DNA of 64,000 nucleotides from Polyangiaceae bacterium (GTDB taxonomy: Bacteria; Myxococcota_A; Polyangia; Polyangiales; Polyangiaceae): positions 1-64,000 of the forward strand of contig JAFGBI010000201.1 of assembly GCA_016933275.1 (NCBI GenBank), written 5' to 3'. This document shows positions 1 through 9,188 of the stretch, one piece after another. The position numbers and the translations under genes were made by a program. Each line of letters opens with the position of its first letter. Position 1 is the first letter of the stretch. A model generated the notes under the pieces. That model worked only from the letters and a program-made list of their open reading frames with translations. It searched no databases and had not been told where the DNA came from.

Positions 1-902
1 CCGGGAGCCGCTCGCGCCCTCGCCCTGGTCGCCCCAGCGTCACGCTGCGACCGAACCAAGCCACTAACCTGACGCAGTAGTGCTAGGAGCATGGCGCCGA
101 TCGAGGTGACGCCGCCGACCACCACCAGGGTGATCTGCCAGAGACCCGACGAGCAGAAGGCCGGGTGCAAGCGTGCGAGCAAGTAGACCCCGAGCTTCAC
201 CATGGTCGCCGAGTGCAGGTACGCGCTGACCGGGGTGGGCGCCGCCATCGCATTCGGAAGCCAGAAATGAAACGGGAACTGCGCCGACTTGGTGAACGCG
301 CCGATGAAGACACAGATCAGACCGATTTCGACCAGGGGCTCCTCGCGCCAGGTCGGCGCTGAGACCAGAAGCTCTTGGATGGAGTATGTCTGCGCTGCCT
401 GCCCGAGCAGCAGGATCCCTGCCAGCAGCACCAGGCCCCCCGCCGCCGTGACCAGCAGCGCCTGGCGTGCCGCGCTGCGACCGGATGCCGAGGCGTGTTC
501 GAACCCGACGAGCAGAAAGGAGCTCAGGCTCGTCAGCTCCCAGCAGACGAACAGCGCGATCAGGTCGTCGGCGGTCACGCAGCCGACCATCGCGACGACG
601 AACACCGACAGCAGCAGGAAGAGACGCCGTCGTCGGGGGTGCCCCGAAAGGTATCCGCTCGCGTAAACGAACACCAACGTCCCCACCCCCGAGATCAGGA
701 GCAAGAACAGCACGGAGAGGCCGTCGAACCGGAAGGCGAGCTTCACTCCGAGACTGGGGACCCAGGACCAGCGCACCCCGTCGGCCGGCAAGACATCGCC
801 GAGGAAGGCGGCCAGTACCGTCGCGAAAGTGGCGAGCGGAAACAGCGCCAACCAGCCGAGTCGAGAGGCGCTGGCGTGGGCGTGCCTCGATTCCTTGACC
901 AT
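1..902 (-). CDS. MrpA/NuoL-family antiporter subunit, N-terminal part (cut by window edge)
   Basis: Translating the minus strand from the ATG at 902 gives a strongly hydrophobic protein with the hallmarks of the proton-conducting subunit of Mrp Na+/H+ antiporters and complex I (MrpA/NuoL). These are FRFDGLSVLFLLLISGVGT, the helix motif CWELTSLSSFLL, GAFTKSAQFPFHFWLP, and APTPVSAYLHSATMVKLGVYL, which contains the conserved channel lysine. The protein sits in the inner membrane and couples proton or cation movement to a partner complex. The longer antisense frames here are shadows. Similarity to the family stops near position 65, after LLALLRQ, where TDLK-like residues would be expected; beyond it the frame stays open but becomes Arg/Ala-rich. 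The gene may be broken there or the assembly edge may be imperfect. No partner subunit is visible in the window. Confidence 0.8.
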   Translation of the reverse strand, partial: MVKESRHAHASASRLGWLALFPLATFATVLAAFLGDVLPADGVRWSWVPSLGVKLAFRFDGLSVLFLLLISGVGTLVFVYASGYLSGHPRRRRLFLLLSVFVVAMVGCVTADDLIALFVCWELTSLSSFLLVGFEHASASGRSAARQALLVTAAGGLVLLAGILLLGQAAQTYSIQELLVSAPTWREEPLVEIGLICVFIGAFTKSAQFPFHFWLPNAMAAPTPVSAYLHSATMVKLGVYLLARLHPAFCSSGLWQITLVVVGGVTSIGAMLLALLRQVSGLVRSQRDAGATRARARAAP

Positions 903-997
903 CGGAGAGCGGCAAGCTGCCTCAGGCGCTTCGGGAACGCAATCGCCGCACAACGCACTCGCGTCGATGGCTCGGATGGGTACGTTGAGACCCTCAC

Positions 998-1177
998 GTG
1001 ATTCCCGAATCAACACCGCATCTTGCTGGGGAACGGCGTCCCGAGCAGGGCGCGCTGTCCCGGGTGGTGCGCGACAACTTGCGCACGCTAGACGACGCCA
1101 TCGAGCACGGCTTCGCCGCGCCGCTGCCCGCGTTCGTCCGCGACGAGTTCGAGGCGTTCGTGCGCCGCGGGGTCCTG
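998..1177 (+). pseudogene. IS91-like transposase, N-terminal remnant
   Basis: About 60 codons in the frame opening with GTG at 998 read like the N-terminus of an IS91-family (HUH rolling-circle) transposase. The recognisable pattern is a VVRDNLRTL helix, then LPAFVRDEFEAFVRRGVLG, which in full transposases is followed by a zinc-binding segment and the catalytic region. Here the homologous part ends at about 1177 and the frame runs straight into a copy of the CTAG repeat. Zinc ligands, HUH motif and catalytic tyrosine are all absent, so it cannot be functional. The identification rests on remembered family pattern rather than a search. Confidence 0.5.
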
Positions 1178-1282
1178 GGACGCGTTTCCAGCGCTGCCTC
1201 CAAAGAGGTCTGCTGCCGGTTCGGTGCTCTAGGTTGTTGGTTTGACGCAGCAACCAACCTGATTGCTGCACCGCTGACAGCC
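1178..1282 (-). repeat. CTAG-bounded palindromic repeat, copy D (partial)
   Basis: Partial copy of the modular repeat best seen at 36923-37123 and 52297-52456. It has the right half of module 2, then an intact junction CTAG (1229-1232), then the module 1 hairpin (GCAGCAACCA/ACCTGATTGC-like arms). Strand is given relative to the copy at 36923. It directly follows the IS91 transposase remnant. The other arm of the long module 2 palindrome is missing. Confidence 0.8.
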
Positions 1283-1528
1283 GCGGCAGATGGCACGATC
1301 TTGTGCCAGTTCTGGCCAAGACCTCACCCGCAAGGGACCAACACGATGCGGCGCCTCACGGGGTCGTCCCATTGGTCGCCGTGGCTCAGCCGCCCTCGCG
1401 AGCCCGGGGCAGGCCTGGTCCAGGCGACTTCGACGTCCGCGCTTGCCGTCGCCCACCGTCAGGCTGCATAGTGAACCCGCCTTCCGCGTGGGAGGCCTTG
1501 GGGGCGCGGCCCCGTTGGAGAGGGGTCG

Positions 1529-3061
1529 ATGGCAGAGCGATACGACGTCGTGGTGATCGGGGCGGGGCTCGGCGGCCTGTCGGCCGCCGCGTCCCTCGCG
1601 CGGAAGGGCCTGAGCGTGCTCGTCCTCGAGCGCCACGTGGTCCCGGGAGGCTACGCGACGAGCTTCACTCGCGGACGCTACGAGTTCGAGGTGTCGCTCC
1701 ACGTCCTCTCTGACATCGGCTCCCCGGAGCGCCCTGGCGGCCTGCAGGTGTTCCTCCGAGACGTCGGGGCCTGGGACGACGTCGAGTTCACCCGCGTGCA
1801 GCACTTCTCGCGCTCGGTCTTCCCGGACCACGACATCGTGCTCCCGATGGACCCCTCCGGCTTCGAGGAGGCCGCCTGTCACGCCTTCCCCGGTTCGGCG
1901 CCCGGCATCCGACGCTTCATGAGGCGGGTCATGGCCATCGCCCGGGAGGCCGAGGGCCTCAGCGACGCCTTCGCGCGCTCGCGGGGCAAACGGTTGCTGC
2001 GACTCGCGACATTGCCGGTGCGGCTGCGCGCCATGCCACGCTACGCCTTCACCTCGCTCGAGGCCGTGCTGGACCGCGACCTCGACGATCCGCGCGCGCG
2101 CGCGCTGCTCTGCCAGGCTTGGAGCTACGTCGGGGTGCCCCCGTCGACGTGCTCGTTCCTGTACTACGCCGCCACCTTGGGCAGCTTGCTCAACCACGGC
2201 GGCTGGTACCCCAAGACGCGCTCGCAGGGGCTCTCCACGGCCCTGGTCCGCGCCCTGCAGCGGCACGGCGGCCGCCTCCGGCTCGGCAGCGGGGCGCGCC
2301 GGATCGTGGTGCGCAACGGTCGCGTCGCCGGCGTCGTAGACGAGGAAGGCAACGAGATCGAGGCCCGCGCGGTGGTGAGCAACGCGGGCCCCCTCGCGAC
2401 CTATCGCGATCTGCTCAAGCGCGAGCACCTGCCCGACGGGACGCTCGAGCGCCTCCGTCGGCACGCCGTGGGGACCAGCATCTTCCAGGTATACCTCGGC
2501 GTCGCCAAGCCCGTCGCGGCGCTCGGCCTCGACAGCCACGAGGTGATGACGAACGAGAGCTACGACGTCGAGGCCCACTACCGGCGGGGCTTCACCTTCG
2601 AGCGGCCGGGTCACATGCTCATCGGCTGTCCCAACCTGGCCGTCCCGGAGATCTCTCCGGCGGGCACCTCGCTCGTGACGTTGACGGCCATGGTCTACGG
2701 CGAACCCTGGCTTCTGATCCCGCCGGAGGAGTACGTCGACCGGAAGCTGCAGTTCGCGGAGCGCATGCTGACCTGGGCCGAGACGGTCGCGCCCGGTCTG
2801 CGCGACGCGGTCGAGGTGGTCGAGGTGGGGACGCCGGTGACGATGGCTCGCTACGCGGGCCATCCGTGTGGAGCCATCTACGGCTTCGAGAACCGGCCGA
2901 GCTCCCACACGGTGCTGCGTCCACCGCCCGTCGGCCCCCTCAGCGGGCTCTTCCACGTGGGGGCCTGGACGAACCCCGGCGGCGGCTACTGGCCGTCGAT
3001 CTCGTCCGGGCAGATCGTCGGTGAGATCGCCTCGGTGATCCTGCGACGGGGGGCGGCATGA
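1529..3061 (+). CDS. FAD-dependent oxidoreductase, phytoene desaturase / RetSat-like
   Basis: A 510-residue flavoprotein of the COG1233 group (phytoene dehydrogenases, carotenoid isomerases, retinol saturase). The N-terminus carries the dinucleotide-binding pattern VVVIGAGLGGLSAAASLARKG followed by the ribose-binding acidic residue in VLVLERH, then GGYATSF, where the flavin usually contacts the protein. The C-terminus ends with the family's PGGGYWPSISSGQI FAD segment. Such enzymes desaturate, saturate or isomerise polyene lipids at membranes; the substrate cannot be read from sequence. The stop overlaps the start of the next gene (ATGA), so the two are translationally coupled and the reductase is a likely electron donor or acceptor. 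No carotenoid biosynthesis gene is nearby, which argues against a standard carotenoid cluster. Confidence 0.85.
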   Translation: MAERYDVVVIGAGLGGLSAAASLARKGLSVLVLERHVVPGGYATSFTRGRYEFEVSLHVLSDIGSPERPGGLQVFLRDVGAWDDVEFTRVQHFSRSVFPDHDIVLPMDPSGFEEAACHAFPGSAPGIRRFMRRVMAIAREAEGLSDAFARSRGKRLLRLATLPVRLRAMPRYAFTSLEAVLDRDLDDPRARALLCQAWSYVGVPPSTCSFLYYAATLGSLLNHGGWYPKTRSQGLSTALVRALQRHGGRLRLGSGARRIVVRNGRVAGVVDEEGNEIEARAVVSNAGPLATYRDLLKREHLPDGTLERLRRHAVGTSIFQVYLGVAKPVAALGLDSHEVMTNESYDVEAHYRRGFTFERPGHMLIGCPNLAVPEISPAGTSLVTLTAMVYGEPWLLIPPEEYVDRKLQFAERMLTWAETVAPGLRDAVEVVEVGTPVTMARYAGHPCGAIYGFENRPSSHTVLRPPPVGPLSGLFHVGAWTNPGGGYWPSISSGQIVGEIASVILRRGAA

Positions 3062-4233
3062 GGTCCGAGCTCCGCAGCTGGTGGGCGGACCTGGCCCAGA
3101 CCGCGCGCGGGCTGCGCGAGTTGGCGCGGCCGAGGCGCGATGAGGCGACCGACGACCACGAGACGCTGCTCGAGCGCACCCAGCGGCTGGTCGAGCGACT
3201 GCACCCGCCGCGGATGCGTCTACGATTGGTCGAGCGCATCGCCGAAACCCCCACCGCGTGCACGCTCCGGTTCGAGCGGACCGACGGACCGCTGCCCCCG
3301 TTCCGTCCGGGCCAGTACGTCAGCCTCTCACTCCGCATCGGCGAGGTGGCGACGACGCGGCCCTACAGCATCTCGTCGGCCCCCGGCAACGCTCAGCTCG
3401 ACCTGACGCTCAAGCTCAAGCCCGGCGGCTTCGCCTCGCCGTACCTGTTCGCAGAGGTCCGTCCCGGGTGGGAGGTCTCGGCGAGCGGTCCCGCGGGCAG
3501 CTTCGTCTTCGAACCGCTGTGCGATCGGGGCGAGCTGGTGTTTTTCGCCGGGGGCAGCGGGATCACCCCGTTCATGAGCATGCTCCGCCACTTCACGCGA
3601 GTCGGCTTCCCCTCCCGCGTTCTGCTGCTGTATGGCAGTCGGCGAGCCGACGACGTGCTCTTCGGAGCGGAGCTCGAGCAGCTCCGAGCGGCGCATCGAG
3701 CGCTTGAGGTCGTGTCGGTCATCTCCGAGCCGGACGAAGGCCATCGAGGGCCGACGGGGCTGCTGGGCGCGGAGGTCATCGCGCGGTACGTGAGCGACGT
3801 CGCGAGCAAGACGTTCCTCGTCTGCGGCCCGGAGGGGATGAACCGCCACGTCGAGAGCGCACTCCGCTCGCTCGGAGTGCCCGCGCACAAGGTCCGGCGC
3901 GAGAGCTTCGGTCCCCCGAGCGACGTGACGGCCGAGTCGGACTGGCCACCGACGGTGACCGCCGCTCAAGAGTTCACGATCGAGGTCGAGGGTCGGGGCA
4001 GCTTTGCCACCCACGCCGGCGAGACGTTGCTCAGCGCGCTCGAGCGCCACGGCGTCGCGGTGCCCTCCATCTGTCGAACCGGCGGGTGCGCCGACTGTCG
4101 CCTGCGGCTCTTGCAAGGCCGGGTCTACGTGCTGCCAGGCGCGGGGGTGCGCGAGTCCGATCGCGCTGCCGGCATCATCCACTCGTGCGTCTCGTACGCC
4201 ATCAGCGACGTTCGAGTCGCGACCGACCGATAG
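3058..4233 (+). CDS. Ferredoxin reductase-type oxidoreductase with C-terminal 2Fe-2S domain
   Basis: 391 residues. A helical N-terminal stretch of about 55 residues is followed by a ferredoxin-NADP reductase module with FAD motif RPYSISSAPG (about residues 101-110) and an NAD(P)-binding segment FFAGGSGITPFMSML (about 162-176). A plant-type 2Fe-2S ferredoxin domain closes the protein, with cysteines C339, C344, C347 and C377 (pattern CRTGGCADC then HSC). This is the architecture of oxygenase reductases, flavohemoglobin-like reductases and the HCP reductase Hcr: electrons pass from NAD(P)H through FAD to the iron-sulfur cluster and on to a partner. The partner is probably the flavoprotein just upstream, whose stop codon this start overlaps. 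Cytoplasmic; no signal peptide. Confidence 0.88.
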   Translation: MRSELRSWWADLAQTARGLRELARPRRDEATDDHETLLERTQRLVERLHPPRMRLRLVERIAETPTACTLRFERTDGPLPPFRPGQYVSLSLRIGEVATTRPYSISSAPGNAQLDLTLKLKPGGFASPYLFAEVRPGWEVSASGPAGSFVFEPLCDRGELVFFAGGSGITPFMSMLRHFTRVGFPSRVLLLYGSRRADDVLFGAELEQLRAAHRALEVVSVISEPDEGHRGPTGLLGAEVIARYVSDVASKTFLVCGPEGMNRHVESALRSLGVPAHKVRRESFGPPSDVTAESDWPPTVTAAQEFTIEVEGRGSFATHAGETLLSALERHGVAVPSICRTGGCADCRLRLLQGRVYVLPGAGVRESDRAAGIIHSCVSYAISDVRVATDR

Positions 4234-4525
4234 ATCACCGTTCCATCATCAGCGACAGCGGATCGCGCGGACAGTGGTTTCACTTCCGCGGCAAGTTCCG
4301 CTATCTCGGCGGGAGCCGGGCGCCCCAGCCGGGGCCGCACGGCTTGGTGAACGGCGACCTGAGCGGCATCGTGCGCTCGTTGACTCCGGCGACCCGCCGC
4401 GGCGCTCACCCGTCCCCGAGGCCCGAACCCGCGCGCCCGGCCGGGAGAGCGATCGCGCGGGCCAAGCGTTGACAGCCCCGTCAGCCGTGGATAACGTCCC
4501 CTTACGTAACGATTGGGAGCGGGCG

Positions 4526-4969
4526 ATGTCACGACGGACGGCAGCGGGGGCGTTGGTGTCAGCAGCGTTGGGGCTCTCGGCGGGGGCCGGGGCGGAGCCG
4601 GCCGGCTACATCAAGGTCGAAGTGAGCGGGCTGAAGCACAACCAGAACGAGGCCGTCTGCGCGCTGTACGATCGTCCCGAGGCGTTCCCGAGCGAGTCGG
4701 ACGTGCGCGCCGGACGTCACGCGCCGATCGCTGATCGGAGAGCGGTCTGTCGCTTCGAGGGCGTCCCGGCCGGGCGCTATGCGGTGGCGGTGTTCCACGA
4801 CGAGGACGGCGATCGCCGACTGAGCAAGGTCCTCGGCGTCCCGCGGGAGGGCTACGGCTTCTCCAACGGCGCCAAGGCCGGGAGCTTCGGGCCGCCCAAA
4901 TTCGCGGCGGCCGCCTTCGAGTTCGACGGCAAGGCCAAGCGCGTACCCGTCAGCATCACCTACCCATGA
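4526..4969 (+). CDS. DUF2141 domain secreted protein
   Basis: The ATG at 4526 follows a GGGAGCGG ribosome site and is preferred over longer in-frame starts. The 147-residue product begins with a signal peptide (RRTAAGALVSAALGLSAGAGA) and continues as a single DUF2141 domain: AVCALYDRPEAFP, then YAVAVFHDEDGDRRLS, then GVPREGYGFSNGAK and FGPPKFAAAAFEF. All are typical of this beta-sandwich family, whose function is unknown. Members are often encoded near lipid or carotenoid oxidoreductases, which fits the two genes upstream. The 292-base gap before it holds nothing recognisable. Confidence 0.85.
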   Translation: MSRRTAAGALVSAALGLSAGAGAEPAGYIKVEVSGLKHNQNEAVCALYDRPEAFPSESDVRAGRHAPIADRRAVCRFEGVPAGRYAVAVFHDEDGDRRLSKVLGVPREGYGFSNGAKAGSFGPPKFAAAAFEFDGKAKRVPVSITYP

Positions 4970-5095
4970 GCAGGCGCCGCTCGCGGAGCCGAGCGGGATC
5001 GTCCGGAACAACGAGAACAAGGTTTCCGATGGAACGGCGGCAGGCCGCCGACGCCTGAGGAGCGCAAGCCGTACCACCACCAAGAGGAGCAGACC

Positions 5096-5695
5096 ATGGC
5101 CAACATCGCAGTCATCTACTACTCGACGACGGGGACGAACCACGCCATCGCGCAGGCGGTGGGCGAAGGAGCGAAGGCGGCGGGAGCGGACGTGCGCGTG
5201 CGCCTGGTGGCCGAGACGCTGCCGCCCGAAGTGGTGGCGAAGAACCCTGCCTGGCAGGCCTTCGTGGAGAAGACCAGGGACTTCCCGAAGGCGTCGCTCG
5301 ACGACCTCGAATGGGCGGACGGCGTTGTGTTCGGCACGCCCACCCGCTTCGGAAACGTGGCCGCGCAGCTCAAGGCGTTCATTGACTCTGCGGGCGGGCT
5401 CTGGTTCCACGGCAAGCTCGCCAACAAGGTCTACTCGGGCTTCACCTCGACCCAGAACGTGCACGGCGGCAGCGAAGCCACCTTGCTCGCCCTTTACCAG
5501 TCGTTCCACCACTTCGGCGGGGTCATCGCGTCGCCCGGATACACCGATCCGGTGGTCTTCGGGAGCGGCGGTAACCCCTACGGGGTAAGCCACGCGACCG
5601 GACAGGACGGCGCGCCGCCGACGGAGCAGGTCCTCACCACGGCTCGCTACCTCGGCCGCCGCGTGGCCGAGCTGGCTGCCAAGCTCCGCGGTTGA
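5096..5695 (+). CDS. wrbA: NAD(P)H:quinone oxidoreductase, WrbA type
   Basis: The 199-residue protein matches WrbA over its whole length. It has the flavodoxin-like FMN phosphate loop (YYSTTGTNHAIA near residues 8-19), the segment GTPTRFGN (about 79-86), the aromatic SAGGLWFHGKLANK, and GGSEATLLALYQSFHHFGG. WrbA is a cytoplasmic tetrameric FMN enzyme that reduces quinones by two electrons, avoiding semiquinones. A strong ribosome site (GAGGAGCAGACC) precedes the ATG. It follows the DUF2141 gene after 126 bases and fits the redox theme of this cluster. Confidence 0.93.
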   Translation: MANIAVIYYSTTGTNHAIAQAVGEGAKAAGADVRVRLVAETLPPEVVAKNPAWQAFVEKTRDFPKASLDDLEWADGVVFGTPTRFGNVAAQLKAFIDSAGGLWFHGKLANKVYSGFTSTQNVHGGSEATLLALYQSFHHFGGVIASPGYTDPVVFGSGGNPYGVSHATGQDGAPPTEQVLTTARYLGRRVAELAAKLRG

Positions 5696-6492
5696 CCCCG
5701 AAGGCTGGGTGCTGGCCGTCTGGCGGGGCCTTCCAGCAGCATCCCCACTATGCTCAAGCCATGAGCCAGCCGCCCAGCGCGTCCGGGACGGGTGCGATCG
5801 AGGTCGAGCGCGTGAAGCTCCGGCACGACCATGCTTACGCGCCTTGTCTACCGACGCCGCCACCGGTGCTCAACGCCCGAAGGCATCGGAGCCGAGAATG
5901 CATCCCAAACGCCCTCACCATCTTCCCCGAACTTGTGCCCGTAGCCCCCTGGCAACGTCCAGACACAGTGCCGGGGGGGAATCGTTGGCGCGCCGGGCTC
6001 GCACCCGGAGCCATGCGGCGCCACGTCGCTGGGGTGGCAGGGGTCGGTACCTTGGCCGAGGTGGCGGCCCGTGGTCGGTGGCGAGCGCGCCCGCCCGCCG
6101 AATACCCATCGTTGGTGTCATAGGCCGGGGCAAGTGATCGCGCAGGGGCTGCGTCAGCGCTTGTGCAACCGCCTCCTGCGGCGGTCCCTGGACCTGCCTC
6201 CCGCTAGGAGCGGCGAGCCCTCGACCCTCTCCCGCGCAGTCGCTTCTTCTTCTCCGGCCTCGAGGCAGCATCGGGAGCGCCGAGCACCACGCCGGGCTCG
6301 CTCACGGGGAGGTTCGGATGGATCGGCCCGCTGACCCGTTCGGGGACACACTACTTGATCCACTTACGCGCAGCGGGACGCTGGCTCGATCGACGCAATG
6401 CGCACCGACCGCGCCGACCCGTATTTCCATGCAGCGAGCCGATGGATGGAATACCGTCCGCCGAAAGCGTTGCCAGCGTAGGGAGATCCGTC
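5696..6492 (+). other. 797-base stretch without a convincing gene
   Basis: All open frames here are Arg/Pro/Ser-rich and look like chance frames in high-GC DNA. A short frame from ATG 5761 (MSQPPSASGTG...) has no family pattern and no clear ribosome site. A frame entering from TTG 6355 joins the next gene, but its first 46 codons are low-quality and the good start is at 6493. No tRNA, clear terminator or repeat copy was seen. Confidence 0.5.
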
Positions 6493-9096
6493 ATGCGTTT
6501 TGCCACCCCTTGGTCCTCCACGCCAGAGCATTGGAGCGGATACGTTCCCGCGCCGGTGGAGCCCGGAATCGATCCGCCGTGCGGGCGACTGGTGCGCGGG
6601 GTGCCTCCGAGCGTCCAACGCTACTACGACCTTGTCCTGCTCCCCGAGGCACCCGTCGCCATCCCAGAGCGACCCAATCCCGCGGAGCTTTCCTTTCTCG
6701 CCGCCGCCTGCCGCGAATGCCGGACTGCCCCCCCACCGAGCGGTGCCCCGCCACCCTCGGTCGTCATCGTCACTCCACCCTCCGAGCCTCCATGGCCATG
6801 GGTGCTCAAGAAACCGGTGTGGGGCCTCTACCTCTTGTATGAGCAGGCGTGGTTCTGGGAAGGGAGCTCCCTCGGGGAATTGATCGAGTCGATCAGCTTG
6901 ACGCCCGAGGAGGAGCTCGAGATCGAGGTGTTCTCCTGGGACCGCACGAAGCTCGGCAGCGACCTGGAGACGACCGATCTGGTGGACAAGCGGGGGGAAA
7001 CCAGCCTCACATCCCACGACAGTGCGCAGGTCACCAAGCGCCTCGAGCACGAGAGGCAATGGGAGTTCGGCGCGAATGTGGGTTTTTCCTCCGGCGTGAC
7101 CGCTGGTATCGATTTCAACTTCAGCGACGGCACGTCGGACTTTCTGGAGCGCCGACGCGAGCAGCGGCAGGAGCGCACCTCGCGAGCGGCGCAACAGATG
7201 CGATCCGAACGCAAACTGCACATCGCCACCGCGCGGGAGTCCGGCGTCGAAGAGAAGCGGCGCCGCAAGCTCAAGAACGCGAACCCGACGAGGACCGTCA
7301 CCTACAACTTCTACGAGACGTGCTCGCACCATAGAGTCGAGATCGCCCTCGCCGAATCGCGCTGGATCGTTGGCCTTCCCAACGAACTCCCGGTGATCAC
7401 GCCGGAGTGGGTCGCTTGTCATGCCGGGATCCTCGCCCAATCCCTCCTCGATGAGACGCATCACGCAGGTCTGCAGGCCGCCCAACGGCTTGCCCGCCGG
7501 TATCCTCCAGACCGCATCGGCCGTGCCACCCAGCTCCTCCACCGCGAATTCAACGGGCAGCGGAAGAGGCTGTGGCCCAATCCGCCGGGGACGCTGCCGT
7601 CCTCCGAGCCGCGCCCTTGGCCCGAGTGGGATTCTGCGCCCCCGGAACCGCAGCCTGTGATCAGGAACGTTGGCCGTTTCTTTGCTGCATTGTTCACGGC
7701 AGGCCTGTCCGAGCTCGCCTTCCTCGGGGACCAGCCCACGGATCCGCCTGCCGACGGCGAGGAGCCACCTTCCTATGCCTTCATCGCGTCCTATTTGGAG
7801 GGCGCCGTCCAGAGTCCCAGCATCACTGGCCTGATCGGCGCGATGCGCCTCGTCACGCGATGGTACACCCCGTGGGCGTATCGCGGCGGCTACTCCGCCT
7901 ACCCCATGTCGTCCGCTGCCGAGGGTGCGCTGGGCTTCGCACACAGCGTCGTCGTGCAGACGATCGGCGAGTTCCCCGATCTGTCGGCGGAGGCGCCCGT
8001 GAGCGACGACACCACCGCAGCCACCCCGTCCGAAAACGCCGTCCGCCAAGCGTGGCTCGAGGGGAAGGAGAAGCAGCAGGCGTTGTTGGACGCCATCGTC
8101 ACGGACGAGGCCGCCTTCCGCGCGTTCTCCTGTCACGTCAGCGAGAACATCCTCCACTACATGCGGCCGATCTGGCTCGCGGAGGACCCGGGACAGCGCC
8201 GCGGCCGTCTGGCTGCCGCACTGCTCCATGGCAGTCCTGACGGGACCATCCTCGCCGGATTGATCGAGGAACCGCTGCTGGGGTTCCATCTGAACTGCTC
8301 GGTGTTCGCCATTCGACTGGGTACGCGGCTAGAGGCGGCGCTACGCGAACGACTGCTGAGCTCGACCTGGTCCAGCGAACCGCTACCGGTGCCCGACGGC
8401 CTGCAGGTCCTGGCGGCACGCTTGCGGGAGACCTCGGGCGAGATGCGAAAGGCCGTGGAGCACCAGTTCGGGGAGATCGCTCAAGAGCGGACCTGCGCGA
8501 ACGCTCGGCAAATCCTGTTCGACTGCGTCGATGAGGCGGTAGAGCACCATCTCAGCTGTCATTCGAAGCGCCGTCTCGGCACCAGGGGTTCACCTCCCCG
8601 TCGCCTCCACATCGGTGATCTGCCCGGGATCATGCGTCATGCGACGACGCAGCTCGATGAGATGGTCGAATCCCACTCGGCCCACTTCGAGCTGGCCCTC
8701 TCCGAGACCGAGATCGCCCTTCGCGCTAGACTCCTGGAACGGCTCGACACCTCATCCGGCGCAACCGTTGAGGGTCCGACCGTAGACCGCACGATGCGGG
8801 CGGTCTGGGAGAGCGGCCGCCTGGCGGAGGCGATCGCGCGCGGTGGGGATCTCAAGCCCATCATGATCACGTTGCCCGATGGCGGCTACCACTGCGAGCC
8901 CGTCCTTGGGCATTGCAGCGCGGTGGACAAGACCCGCGGACGCAGCCTCGAAGCGGAGGTAGCGAAGGCCGAAGCGGGAGCGAGTTTGGCCGATCTCGAA
9001 GCGCAGCGGCGGCGGCGATTGCTCGAGACGGGTGTGCTCACCCCAGAGCCCCTGGTGCCCTCGATCCGGGTCACGGTCGAGAAGCCCGAGGAATAG
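6493..9096 (+). CDS. Large protein of unknown function (867 aa)
   Basis: The ATG at 6493 is chosen because GGGAG lies seven bases upstream; a longer frame from TTG 6355 adds only unconvincing residues. I do not recognise the family. No signal peptide or membrane helix is evident. A Pro-rich region (about 85-110) precedes a central segment (about 130-270) that begins ISLTPEEELEIEVFSW. It then becomes highly charged and partly coiled (Arg/Glu/Gln-rich, FLERRREQRQERTSRAAQQ), passing through Gly/Ser-rich FSSGVTAGIDFNFSDGTSD and ending in VTYNFYETCSHHRVEIALAE. The C-terminal third is helical with many Glu/Arg. The general layout recalls large adhesion- or injection-apparatus-linked hypothetical proteins, but that is only an impression. 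The next gene, 92 bases on, is probably its partner. Confidence 0.8.
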   Translation: MRFATPWSSTPEHWSGYVPAPVEPGIDPPCGRLVRGVPPSVQRYYDLVLLPEAPVAIPERPNPAELSFLAAACRECRTAPPPSGAPPPSVVIVTPPSEPPWPWVLKKPVWGLYLLYEQAWFWEGSSLGELIESISLTPEEELEIEVFSWDRTKLGSDLETTDLVDKRGETSLTSHDSAQVTKRLEHERQWEFGANVGFSSGVTAGIDFNFSDGTSDFLERRREQRQERTSRAAQQMRSERKLHIATARESGVEEKRRRKLKNANPTRTVTYNFYETCSHHRVEIALAESRWIVGLPNELPVITPEWVACHAGILAQSLLDETHHAGLQAAQRLARRYPPDRIGRATQLLHREFNGQRKRLWPNPPGTLPSSEPRPWPEWDSAPPEPQPVIRNVGRFFAALFTAGLSELAFLGDQPTDPPADGEEPPSYAFIASYLEGAVQSPSITGLIGAMRLVTRWYTPWAYRGGYSAYPMSSAAEGALGFAHSVVVQTIGEFPDLSAEAPVSDDTTAATPSENAVRQAWLEGKEKQQALLDAIVTDEAAFRAFSCHVSENILHYMRPIWLAEDPGQRRGRLAAALLHGSPDGTILAGLIEEPLLGFHLNCSVFAIRLGTRLEAALRERLLSSTWSSEPLPVPDGLQVLAARLRETSGEMRKAVEHQFGEIAQERTCANARQILFDCVDEAVEHHLSCHSKRRLGTRGSPPRRLHIGDLPGIMRHATTQLDEMVESHSAHFELALSETEIALRARLLERLDTSSGATVEGPTVDRTMRAVWESGRLAEAIARGGDLKPIMITLPDGGYHCEPVLGHCSAVDKTRGRSLEAEVAKAEAGASLADLEAQRRRRLLETGVLTPEPLVPSIRVTVEKPEE

Positions 9097-9188
9097 CCAC
9101 GAACAACCGAGTCGGTGGCGGGCGGCGACCCCTTTCCCGTTCCGTCCCTCCGTACCCGATTCGCCGGGTAGCGATCGGACCCTCCCAG

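Noticed and set aside
64-915. 283-codon minus-strand frame overlapping the antiporter gene
   Set aside because: It is a shifted reading of the MrpA/NuoL-like gene; the neighbouring frame has the conserved family motifs and membrane helices.
5761-6123. Possible small gene beginning MSQPPSASGTG
   Set aside because: No ribosome site, no family pattern and poor composition; kept as part of an unassigned intergenic stretch.
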